Assembly: GCA_003008705.1 (NCBI GenBank)
Contig: PDUO01000037.1
Coordinates: 369,765 to 433,764 of the forward strand
DNA length: 64,000 nt
Direction of reading: 5' to 3'
DNA from: Pezicula radicicola
Taxonomy: Eukaryota; Ascomycota; Leotiomycetes; Helotiales; Dermateaceae
Shown here: piece after piece, positions 10,839 through 20,235 of the stretch
Position numbering within the stretch: the stretch's first letter is position 1
Layout: the number at the start of each line of letters is the position of its first letter
Position numbers and translations under genes: made by a program
The notes under the pieces: model-generated
What the model was told of the DNA's origin: nothing
Database searches by the model: none
What the model saw: the letters and a program-made list of their open reading frames with translations, nothing else

Positions 10839-11690
10839 ATGAAAACTATTAACACTATGAGCTCCTGTTGTATTCCCTGCGATCGATCTTTCGATAGCAA
10901 CACAAGCTTAAAGCAGCACAAACGAACCTCACTCGCGCATACCTTCAACTGTATACCTTGCAACCGTCGCTTTAATAGCGAAGAGGCCTTGCAGCAGCAC
11001 CTGCAGGATTTGCCAGCGCACGCCCCGTCGTTCGACTGTGATGACTGCGGTCGATCTTTCGATGGCGAAGAGGCGCTGCAACAGCACCTACGCGACTCTC
11101 CGGCCCATGCATCGTCCTTCGACTGTGATGACTGTGATCGATCTTTCGATAGCGAAGAGGCACTACAACAGCACCTACGAGATTCACTAGTGTATGCCCC
11201 GTCCTTCGCCTGTAACGACTGCGATCGATTCTTCGACAGCGAGGAAGCGTTACAGCAGCACCTACGGGACTCTCCTATTTACTAACAGGATACGGAGACC
11301 CCTTTGGATATCTTTTTCTACTCTTTCCTAACGTTTGATTATAACCCTTCTCTCCTACTAGTAACTTCGTATACCAATTTACGGAGACACGAAGGATGGT
11401 ACCGTGGCAGTGCCGCGTTAGACGATACGTAGAACAGATACTAAGATATACTACAAAGCGAATTATATATATAGTATAGTACAGAGAACGATTTGACTAT
11501 ATAGTATATACTTTGTTGTATAATAGGTATTAAGCTGCTTCCTATAATATATAAGCAATACAAGGAGGTAGGAGACTATACAATAAGATTGGTTGGTATT
11601 GCTTTATCGATTAGCAAAACAGTGCGGAGGAGCGCACTGCCGATATGTCTGAGACATACGAACACGTGAGTAAAATTTCTGATCATTTAT
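10839..11690 (+). pseudogene. C2H2 zinc-finger protein of a fungal multi-copy family, 3' half RIP-damaged
   Basis: The open part (10839-11285) encodes five C2H2-like fingers repeating about every 30 residues: CxxCxRxFxSxxALQQHLRDSxAH (Cys-x2-Cys-x12-His-x5-6-His). The last ones lose a ligand (LVY, PIY in place of the final His). After TAA 11283-11285 the same frame continues as recognisable protein: QDTETPLDIFF, then LRRHEGWYRG, NRY-stop-DILQSELYI-stop, to about 11690, with at least five more TAG/TAA. This second half matches what I recall as the conserved C-terminal domain of this zinc-finger family (RHEGWRRGD...SRYQxALxxELxxWY). The gene is therefore a full-length copy killed mainly by TGG/CAA-to-stop changes. 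A relative lies at 43184. Confidence 0.8.
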
Positions 11691-11924
11691 GCCCTACAAT
11701 ATCCCAAATAAGACTCGCATATATCTCCTGTGATCTCTACTCTAATGAAGGTTAGAAGGATACTTGGCACCTCCGTAGAGTCTCTACAATTATTCAATAG
11801 TAAATAGTGATATGGATATTCAGGCATGAACCCTGTTAAAATCACGAAGACTAAATTACCAACTTGATCAGAATTCCATTTTGTCATCAGCGAATGCTAC
11901 CAATATCGACCCATGGTGGTGGCT

Positions 11925-12368
11925 TCATTGCATGTGAAAAGCGCCTTTCTTCGCCCTTGACCATCTCCCTTCCATCCGTTCTAGAGACATTCTCTGACTT
12001 CCCGCAAGCAGCATAGGCTGTGAAACTATATGAAATTCTTTCATGTAAGGTTTTGATATAAAATCCTGTAGATGTAAGCTCCTTGTAAATGATGTCGCGT
12101 AGAGATATGGCCGATTGAGGAAGATTAAAACACACACCTTTGACATCCAATCTTGATCTGCTCTCCAGTTTTCTATCAGAAGGACACGATTTGGCTCATT
12201 TGGATAGCGATGAAAATCCGAAGATAGGAATTCTGGCTCTTTGCTAGCACTGTCTATGGTTAGATCCAGAAGTTCAAGGAAACTCTCAATCATTTCAGGG
12301 TTGACTTTGAAATCTAGGTGAAGAGTGGTAATTCCACGAGTAGTTTTGTTGAGAGATGTTATCTTCAA
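11925..12368 (-). CDS. Antibiotic biosynthesis monooxygenase (ABM) domain protein
   Basis: Exon one reads KITSLNKTTRGITTLHLDFK to VLLIENWRADQDWMSK; a 72 bp intron (12066-12137, GT...AG, a multiple of three, so it can be read through) is followed by DFISKPYMKEFHIVSQPMLL and a stop at 11925. The ferredoxin-like alpha+beta ABM pattern is visible: beta strand, helix, FH.YPNEPNRVLLIENW, then the helix with YMKEF. Such small proteins act as quinol monooxygenase-type or heme-degrading-type dimers without a cofactor, or are non-catalytic. No ATG lies in frame at the 5' end (the open frame begins TTG after an upstream TAG), so the first exon is unplaced or lost. A MITE sits about 150 bases upstream. 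Confidence 0.68.
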   Translation of the reverse strand: MKITSLNKTTRGITTLHLDFKVNPEMIESFLELLDLTIDSASKEPEFLSSDFHRYPNEPNRVLLIENWRADQDWMSKVCVLIFLNRPYLYATSFTRSLHLQDFISKPYMKEFHIVSQPMLLAGSQRMSLERMEGRWSRAKKGAFHMQ

Positions 12369-12520
12369 ATGAGAAATATACTATAAAATCATAACACTAT
12401 GCTGTTACCTATGCTACATATACTCTGCGACAAATTATCAGCACATGCATGACATCATGCTCGGTAATTAAGCTTCCTTTACATTTGTCATATAACATAT
12501 GTGCGATTCGCACTTCCCGG

Positions 12521-13033
12521 TAGACTGCGGAATGGGTACCCATGGGTAACCCGTGGGTTGTACGTATAACCCACGGGTTACCCATGGGTTTACTAAGTAC
12601 CTATAAGTATATAGCTACTACTTCTGCCTCTAGTTCTACCTTCTACTTTTACTTCTACTTCTACTTCTATTTTTACTTCTACTTTAAGTAAGCTTTATAA
12701 TAGCTATCTACTTTATTAAAACTATAGTTAAAGACTAATTATTTACTAAACAAATCAATTACATTAACAAGGTTTTAAGATATAAGGTTTAAAACAAAGA
12801 GGCAGGAGCGTAGAGGTAAAGGCAGAGGCAGAGGTAGAAGTAGAGGTAGAGGCAAAGGCAAAGGCAGAGGTACCTCTATAACCTATAGGTAACCCATAGG
12901 ATATACGTATAACCCACGGGTTACCTATGGGTATTACTAAGAACCCATGGGTAACCCGTGGGTATTGCCAAGAACCCATGGGTGCCCATGGGTTGGGTTA
13001 CCCAATAGGTCCGGGTACCCATTCCGCAGTCTA
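12521..13033. mobile_element. hAT-like MITE, 513 bp, with 8-bp target duplication
   Basis: Perfect terminal inverted repeats of about 21 bases start TAGACTGCGGAATGGGTACC and are flanked by the direct repeat CTTCCCGG (12513-12520 and 13034-13041), the 8-bp duplication expected for hAT transposition. Inside, both ends carry nested palindromes built from ACCCATGGGTA / ACCCGTGGGT (12538-12592 and 12890-12990). The centre is a pyrimidine-rich TTCTAC array on one side and a purine-rich GGCAGAGG array on the other. There is no transposase, so it would have needed one supplied in trans. It lies in the promoter region of the ABM gene. Confidence 0.88.
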
Positions 13034-13041
13034 CTTCCCGG

Positions 13042-13920
13042 TAGTTGAGCAACAATAGTGAAACCTTTCATCTTATTTTCCTCCTTTGCTAGTGAGGGAT
13101 AAATGAATTTTCGAGATATGATTATGGACTAAGCTATAGAGCTCTTGTGGTATTGGCTCTGGTAATAGCACTAGCAAAGTACTTAAAAGCTAGGCAGTTC
13201 GCGTTTAGGCAACTTGAAATTATCGCAATAATACCGTAGATAGGAAATTTGTACTAAGATTTCGCTAAGTTCCCTACAAATATTCAGACAAACTTCTGGT
13301 TAATATTCCTATAGCATAAAACCTGCTTACCACAACCACCTAACATTGCCTGTATGATTACTTCTTTCTAGCCGCAACTCCTTCCAAGAAGCAGCATAGT
13401 GGTATATTCGGAATCTTCGGAGCAAGGAATAAGGTAACAAATCATGTGAAAATGGGCGGAGAAAACGAGTCCAAAAGTCGGAAAACTTAGTCGGATGCTT
13501 TATTAGTCATCGGCGGAAAGCATGAGAGATATGGCCCACACAATCTCGAGGCGACTTGCAGGATGCCAGAGACCTATCAGAGCTTCGTAATCATACTTTC
13601 CATATTTCCTCCATTGTGGTTGCATGGTTCAGATGGGTGTTCTATCAGGGTAGCTCTAATGGGGTCTCTTGTCATCAGATCTCACGGCAATTGTCGCCAT
13701 GCGAACCCCCTTTGGTCAAGGGCAATTATCTTCTGAAGGCCTACACATCTTTCAAGTATACAGTAGCCTATCACCGTTCCATGTCATCAGAACATAAAGC
13801 GATATGTCTCGCAGGAGGTTCAAGTTGTGCTCAAAGTCTGTGGGTACAAAGGCTGTGATTTCCCGTCTTCTGTAGCCCATTGTTCACTCGAATTCATATT
13901 TTGAAATCTGAAATCTCATC
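13042..13920. other. Intergenic region upstream of the split P450
   Basis: No gene recognised. An open frame at 13556-13858 lacks homology and codon structure. The right part should contain the P450 promoter. Confidence 0.5.
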
Positions 13921-14784
13921 ATGTCTCTTCAATTAGGCCACTTGAGTCAAAATACACTCCTTTTACTAGCATACACTACCGCTTTGGTGAGAATGCTGTC
14001 CTTTCTCTGAGCTTCTTGGTCAAGATATAGCTAATAAGATCAGGGTTTGTTCTACGTCGCATACAAATGCATATACAACATCTACTTTCATCCCCTCGCT
14101 AAATTTCCAGGCCCCAAGCGTGCAGTCATCTCGAACTGGGTATGAGAATTTCGGAATATTTCTCCCTATTACACACAGTTGTTGAGCCTTCAAACTTGAC
14201 TTGCTGTTAAAACACGCTTTACGGCTTGATTCTTTGTCTTGGACTTCGTACTCCCTCTATATTGAGTAAACTGACTCTGTGGATCTTACAGTGGTACGCA
14301 AAACATTGGTAAGAAGAGATTATACACTGGTTAGATATCAACTAACCAGGACAGGCTGGGTGGACGATGGCCGTATGACCTTGAGAAGCTACATGCCAGG
14401 TATGGACCTGTAGTTAGATATGCCCCGGACGATCTATAAGATCACCCTCAATCAAAACTAAAACCTTGCGCAGTCTGACTGTATCTAACTGTACTCTAAT
14501 GACTTCGCAACACCGCAAAGCTACGTGGACGTACATGGACATGCCATCAGAGGCAAACCCACCTTTCGCAAAGGACCTTTCTACGATTTTGGGCCAGAGA
14601 CCAAGTACAGTATCGTCACTCAGATGGACCCTGCGAAGCATCGGGAAATTCGAAGGAGCCTTTCGCATGCTTTCAGTACGAAGGCACTGAGACTGCAGAC
14701 TGATGTGGTGCTGTATTATGTCAATATGTTCACCGATCAGCTTCAGCGGCTGGGGAACACTAACGAGGGGATCAGCGCTGATAA
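13921..14784 (+). pseudogene. Cytochrome P450, N-terminal half (separated by inversion)
   Basis: Starts at ATG 13921 with a hydrophobic anchor (MSLQLGHLSQNTLLLLAYTT), then FHPLAKFPGPKRAVISNW, WYAKHW, LHARYGPVVRYAPDDL, FATPQSYVDVHGH, DPAKHREIRRSLSHAFSTKA, in separate exons; this is the N-terminal third of an ER-anchored fungal P450 of the CYP65-like type. The exon ends ...GISADK at 14784 directly before a GT donor. Here the sequence switches to the MFS transporter fragment. The missing remainder lies inverted at 16629-17863. One exon end (near 14435, DDL-stop) has no good splice site, so decay beyond the inversion is likely. P450s hydroxylate small molecules; the substrate is unknown. Confidence 0.85.
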
Positions 14785-14787
14785 GGT

Positions 14788-16062
14788 GGCTGGTTCGTAA
14801 AGGGCGGTATAAAGACGCCAAAAAGTCTCTACTTCGCCTTACGTCTCTTAAGAGTAATCCTACCATTAACGCCAACAAGACTATCGATATAATTAGGTAT
14901 ATAGATAAGCTTAAGAAAGACTTAACTAAGGGTACCTCTTACCTAGACTACTTTAGAGGTATTAACCTATAATAAACTAAGATTATCTATATACTTTTTA
15001 TTTTATAGAATTTTACTAGAAATACTTTCTCTAACTACTTAACTTACTTCTTTAAGTAGGCTAGTCTAACTAGCGACATTCCTTACAACTTTACCCTAGG
15101 CTAGTATAGCCTTAATACTATTAGTACCTTTATAACTTAGGCTTTTATAGCTTAGGGTATTAGTTGCTAAACCCTCTTCTTAGTTAGCCTTACTAGTCTA
15201 TTCTATATATTACTTATACTAGGTTTCCTTAGTTTTATACCTAAGGAATATAAGTACTTAGCTTTAATTACTACTAGGTCCCTTATACTTATCTAGGCTA
15301 CCTTTTACTAGTTCTCTATTAGTACTATTACTTTTTTACTTATTACTAAAATATCTATCTACTATCTCTAAGTTAAGATTATTACTTTATCTTATATTAC
15401 CTATAATATAGTTACTATTATTATTAATATCCTTACCCCTTATATAATTAACCCTACTACCTAGAACTAGGGTAATTTTACTAGTTTTTTCTAGATTAAT
15501 ACTTACTTACTTATACTTATTTATTACTACTTCTATCTATCTAAGCCTTTAGGATAATCTTTTATTAAGCTAGATATACTCTCTAAGTATTATACTCTAG
15601 TAAGGAAGTTTAAGATAACCTATATAAATACTTTTAATATTACTCTTAAGTACTAGGTTACTAATAATAAACCTAAGACCTACTACTATAACTATATAAA
15701 GGAGTCTAAAAGATAGAAGTATAGGAGGATTTATATTAAAGGGGTTAGGGGACCTTACTAGGATATTAAATAGTATAACCACTCTGACATAACTATGTTT
15801 CCTAATAGATATTCTTTCGTTAATGCAAGTAAGGATCTGTACCTTTTGCGTACCATACCCAATTTCTAGGTTGACAAGATAAACTCGCCCAAACAATAAT
15901 GTTTGATCTACTTATCCATTGTGGAAAACACATTTCATTTATTGAAGTGACCCTGTAAACTTTTAAATCGACTACGATCCCGGCTATGGTTTGGCGCTGT
16001 TTAAGGGCATGTTTGGCAGCTATTTTGGTTATATTTAACTCTATATTCTCCATTTACTACTT
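14788..16062 (+). repeat. MFS transporter 3' half, copy 2 (main part), RIP-degraded
   Basis: The frame opens WLVRKGRYKDAKKSLLRLTSLK and GTSYLDYFRGINL, typical of the cytosolic loop after TM6 of alpha-glucoside permeases, then runs into stop-filled AT-rich sequence (from about 14965) ending near 15640 with a degraded VRKFKxTxxxTF tail. It is the inverted counterpart of 1257-2261. The first 150 bases are little mutated. It carries about 200 bases (15790-15995) missing from copy 1, and its right end (15998-16062) matches 1257-1322. Confidence 0.85.
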
Positions 16063-16628
16063 TAGTAATAGCTTCATATCTTGCTTCATATACCTTTCGT
16101 ACTGTTTCCATAATTTGTTTAAGCCTTTTCATATTTTTCATGAATAGAAAAGTATAAATAATGTATTACAACTATTTATATTAGAATATCCAATTCAGTA
16201 AGCTCCGGGAATAGCATCTAGGTGACGTTGACAGATTGCTCAGAAAGTCGAGAACGATGGTCTTACTCACCATAGTTGAGGCCTAGGCTTTTAAGCAAAG
16301 GCATGACTATACACAAAACCCAAATACAGATGATAAAATATCCCACTTAATAGAGAACATAGAAGGCCGATGTTGCCTTGGTAAACGGACTGCGAGTAAC
16401 TGACCAGGCGCAGACCACTTCAATGGTTGCGCTTCCAGGAGACCTTGACAGGGAAGATGCAAATGTCTTCAGTGTCATTGGTTAAATCAAGGTACCAATA
16501 CGACTAGGCTAGCCAGATACCTTCCAGGGTGGAGAGCTCAACGAGAATGTGCTCGACCAGGCTGTACAAGATGGTGAGGATCTCAATTACGTGGATACAA
16601 CCTCGGCGGTAGTGGATACACTTGTTGC
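16063..16628. other. Non-coding stretch inside the inverted segment
   Basis: This lies downstream of the P450 C-terminal half. No gene is recognised. Confidence 0.5.
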
Positions 16629-17863
16629 CTACTCTTCCTTCACAACTGGCCTAAACCGAACCCTTAAATGCGACTTCTTCCAAAGCATCCTCAACTCAGT
16701 ATCGCGTTCCCAATCAAGGTCAGTATTAATCAACTTCAAATCAAACTCCCACATCAACCTCGAAAGAATAACGCGCATCTCCATGTACGCCAAATTAATA
16801 CCTAGACAAGCTCTCGGCCCAATAATAAACGGCTTGCTAGCCTCCCTGACATCATTCTTGTATGCCGGATCGTAGAGTTTGTGGTCCTCGGGGAGCCAGC
16901 GTTCTGGATGGAGTTCGCTCGGGTTGAGCCAATAGCTGGGACTGTGGGTGGTAGTCCAACCCGACGTGGAGACCGTGCAGCCCTCTGGGACGAAATGGCC
17001 ATCAACGACAGCGCCGGGGCTGACGCAGTTGAAGCCAGCGGGGGCGGGTGAGAAGATGCGGAGGCCTTCTTCGATGACTGCGATAAGGTAGGGGAGACTT
17101 TGGGTGCTGTCGGCGTTGATCATAGATTTGTCAGAGAAGGCGTTGCGGATTTCTTGGGTGAGGTGGTGGAGCGCGGAAGGGTTTTTAAGGAGGTAAAATG
17201 TTGTCCCTATTAAGTGCAATTAGCTCTATACATAGGGTTCTTCTGAACGGTGAAGTAGAGTTGAGAAGTTGCTACCTGTTAAGAATGTTGCTGTAGTTTC
17301 CGATCCAGCACTAATGAGGGTGCTAGCTTGGCTCCTAAGGAATTCGGGCGTCACACTGACTGCTTGTCTGAAAGTAGGTGAGAGAAGAAATCGTCTCGAT
17401 CATTATCTTTTTCAAGACGACCTTTGATCTTTTCCACTAGATAATAAGCGGGTGAGTATTTTCCTAATCTAGCAAACTTTGGAGAGAAGAAGATAATGGC
17501 CAGGAGTAACGAGGGTACATGAGAGGAAATATGATTAAAATTGGCGGTAATAAGACAAAGAACTGATTTTCCTTACTGACAAACTCGAAATGTTATTTGC
17601 GTTGAGACATCATGTCCATGTTAATCAATAGTCTAGGGGCAATTTTCATATATGGTAGGCGTCGGAGGACATCTTTCAGGCCACCACCGAAGATGCTGTT
17701 GAGTACGACCTTTACCCATGGATGAGTTCTCGTATTCTCCACGGCACAAGAGGATTCTCCAAAAGCAAGGTCTCCGATTATGTCGAAGGTGAGCCAGTTA
17801 TACCACTATGGGATTTGTTAGTAAATGTAGAGACGATCTGATATTATGGTACTCGAGGTAACT
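16629..17863 (-). pseudogene. Cytochrome P450, C-terminal half (inverted)
   Basis: Read on the minus strand from 17863 it begins within an intron whose acceptor (CCCATAG, 17803-17809) precedes WYNWLTFDIIGDLAFGES. Then come YSPAYYLVEKIKGRLEKDND, the I-helix SAGSETTATFL, the ExxR helix VIEEGLRIFSP, HPERW, and the heme loop FIIGPRACLG with the Cys ligand, ending VRFRPVVKEE at 16629. All catalytic motifs are present. A one-base frame break appears near 17370 between HLLSDKQS and VSVTPEFL. It is the missing rest of the gene starting at 13921 and cannot be expressed from its own promoter. Confidence 0.87.
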
Positions 17864-17866
17864 ACC

Positions 17867-17937
17867 AAGGAGACTCGGGGGCTATGAAGAGGCCAGTAAT
17901 AAGAGGCGGGAACCACATCCACTAAAAGATGATTAAA
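17867..17937 (-). repeat. MFS transporter copy 2, short upstream part
   Basis: Seventy bases equal to 2262-2333: the end of an intron and the exon start W-M-W-F-P...LFIAPESPW. It retains TGG where copy 1 has TAG. Similarity ends inside the intron at about 17937, so copy 2 was always a 5'-truncated duplicate. Confidence 0.85.
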
Positions 17938-18294
17938 TCACTTCTCTACCTTTGTAAAAAAGAAGTTCTCTTAGTGGCAGAGGAAAGTTTGAGAGGTCTA
18001 ATAATAGGAAAACCACCAGCTAGAGACCCTTGAAAACTACCTTCGCACGGCCTTAAAAGTGGAGAAGGTAAAATTGTTCAAGGGAGTAGATAGTATCTAC
18101 CAAGGCAGGGATTCAAAGTCTTTCAATGCTTGATTCCAGTTTATTACGACACTTCGGAACCCGCGCTGTGAATATTTCCAAAAAGCTTAGCGAACCAGCT
18201 TGCGAGTCATTATCCTAGCTACTCAAATTTATATTAATGAGGGCGGCATCCATTGAATTTTTGAAAGCCCATTAGTCTTGACAGATGATACACA
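17938..18294. other. Intergenic region
   Basis: No gene seen; it should contain the promoter of the rhodopsin-like gene at 18295. Confidence 0.5.
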
Positions 18295-19969
18295 ATGTCA
18301 TCCAATGATTCTGTGTCGAGAGGTCCAGCTGTTGTAGCCACATCTGTTGTCTTCACAGTATTGGCAGCATGCACCGTTGCGATGAGACTCGTTGCGAGGA
18401 TTGTGTATTTAAAGAATCCAGGTCGAGATGAGTTGGCAATTGTTGCATCAATGGTAAGTTGCTGAAGCTCCCAAGAACAATATTTTGTATTCAAATTAGT
18501 ATCAGAGATTTCTTTACGTGCTTGTCAGGGGAAGCAAGCTGCTAACTTTTTCTGTTGTAGCTTTGTTCAATTACCTTTCTCGTTACCGTGCTAGAACGCA
18601 AGTTTCCTTAACCAGCAGATACAATTTCTCTAGCTGACACATCGCTTGTACAGAAGTTAAGGACGGCTTAGGGCACCACGCTTCTACTATTGAGACAGAT
18701 GACTTTGAGAATCTAGTAAAGGTAACATTCCACGAGCCAAGGAGACTACTAAAGAGAAGCTAATGGAAGATACGTACAGTATTTATGGGTTAGCATTATA
18801 TTCTACACCGCATCTATGACCCTAAGCAAAGCTTCTCTTGTTTTACAATACCTGCGGATATTTGTTGGGAAACGTATTCGAATTGCGTGCTGGGCAACGC
18901 TCACAGTTCTCGCTCTCTATGGATTGCAGACGATTCTCACCTCAATCTTTTCTTGTACACCCATATCTGCCTTCTGGAAGACGAACACTCCAGGCGCACG
19001 ATGCATCAGCAGAACCTTCGTGTGGCTCTTCAATGCCGCATTCAATATTTTGATGGACCTGGTTATTTTTATTCTTCCGATACCGGTAATTTCTTCCCTG
19101 AATCTACCTATTAAACAGAAGGTTGGATTGATGGTGGTCTTTGCTCTGGGAGTATTGTAAGAAAACAACTCACTTATCCCCTATCTATTAGCAGAAGATA
19201 CAACCCCTTGCCCTTGGTTGGTAATTGAAGGAGCTTTTATGAGAATTAGTAAGGACTATCTGTTTATGATACCTCGCCCTATTCGAGAGATGGCCAAGAT
19301 CTATTGGATACTACTACCGTGTCTACTCAGAATCCTTTAATTACCGATTTCAGATAGGATACTGTATTCTCTTATCCCCTGATTGAAACGGCACACTTGC
19401 AATAGATTCACTAACACTTCATCTTAGTGGCTGCTTGGTCAGTATCCTACGACTTCAGAGCTTATATAAGACCTCAAAATCCACGGATATCAGCTGTATG
19501 TATTTTTGCTCAACTCCTTCTTTGGAGGCTTAGCACTATACTGACCAAAGATGTCTCAGGGGATAACGTCGATGCCGCGATCTGGTCGAACATCGAAATA
19601 AACATCGGAATAATATGCGCATCACTTCCCACAATACGGCCCCTAATATCGAGATTTTTTCCACGGCTACTATCTTCTAATAGAAGCAACCCAAACATGT
19701 TGCCTTCCCGCCATAATACCCCAGGTCCATTCCAGTCTGGGAGTCATGTCAGAGCCACGTCAATCCCGCTAGGTGACATTGATGTGTTGCAAGGGTCTAG
19801 GTCGAAGGTGGAGATATTGGGGAAAAGAGTAGAGGACTTGGAAAAGCGTTATAGGGTCAGTGAGAATGGGAAGGAGATATTTGTTACACAGTCTATAACG
19901 CAAGATGTTGAGAGTAGGAGTGAGATGGGAAGTGATAAGGATCTGATTTTCCAGAGTTATTCGAAGTAA
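18295..19969 (+). CDS. Fungal rhodopsin-like integral membrane protein (PTH11-related)
   Basis: ATG 18295 ([20 protein letters not shown]) and six exons splice to TAA 19967-19969. Seven hydrophobic segments are visible, with the family landmarks [71 protein letters not shown] and [20 protein letters not shown]; the cytosolic tail is about 120 residues. This is the fungal rhodopsin-domain family of plasma-membrane proteins, which includes PTH11-like receptors; there is no CFEM domain. Two oddities: the second intron uses a GC donor (near 18599, GC...AG), and one intron (about 19158-19429) is about 270 bp, long for this genome. The frame is intact. Ligand unknown. Confidence 0.83.
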
Positions 19970-20235
19970 TGTCTTAACGTTATTTGGGCTCGGTGTGTAT
20001 AGTATAATAGCTAGAAGCTAATTGTTCCTCCGGGAGAGGGAGAGTGTATATTACGACTAACGAAAAAGTGTACTCTACGATTTGTGTAGTTTATACTACA
20101 TGGTACCTTTTGTTGTATAGGCGCCTATTTAAAAAGGTACCCACGAAAAACAGTTAAGGCTTAATTAAGTGAACCCAGTGACGTTGCGACGTCGTGATAT
20201 CATTAAGGTTATCGTGGGGAAGTTCGCAGAGAGTT
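19970..20235. other. Intergenic, convergent gene ends
   Basis: This lies between the rhodopsin-like gene (plus) and the FAD monooxygenase relic (minus). No gene seen. Confidence 0.5.

Larger units (their letters stand above)
14785..17866. other. 3.1 kb inverted segment with base-level breakpoints
   Basis: At 14785-14787 (GGT) the plus strand passes from P450 exon/donor into MFS codons WLVRKG. At 17864-17866 (ACC, i.e. GGT on minus) the minus strand passes from MFS codons APESPW into P450 intron. Flipping the segment rejoins both genes at once: the P450 donor becomes GATAAG|GTAGTT with phase-0 splicing into WYNWLTFDIIGDLAF, and the MFS reading becomes ESPW-WLVRKG. The shared GGT is a 3-bp microhomology. 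See findings. Confidence 0.85.

Noticed and set aside
12764..12979. Open frame within the MITE with Ser/Thr repeats
   Set aside because: It is a translation of the palindromic and purine-rich repeat, not a gene.
12521..13033. Mutator-type MITE with a 10-bp target duplication
   Set aside because: The 10-bp reading is possible if the TIR starts two bases further in, but the TAG-initial TIR with an 8-bp duplication is the hAT pattern and uses the longer inverted repeat.
13921..17863. Two separate P450 genes on opposite strands
   Set aside because: The N- and C-terminal halves are complementary, neither overlaps the other, and a single inversion joins them at a perfect intron.
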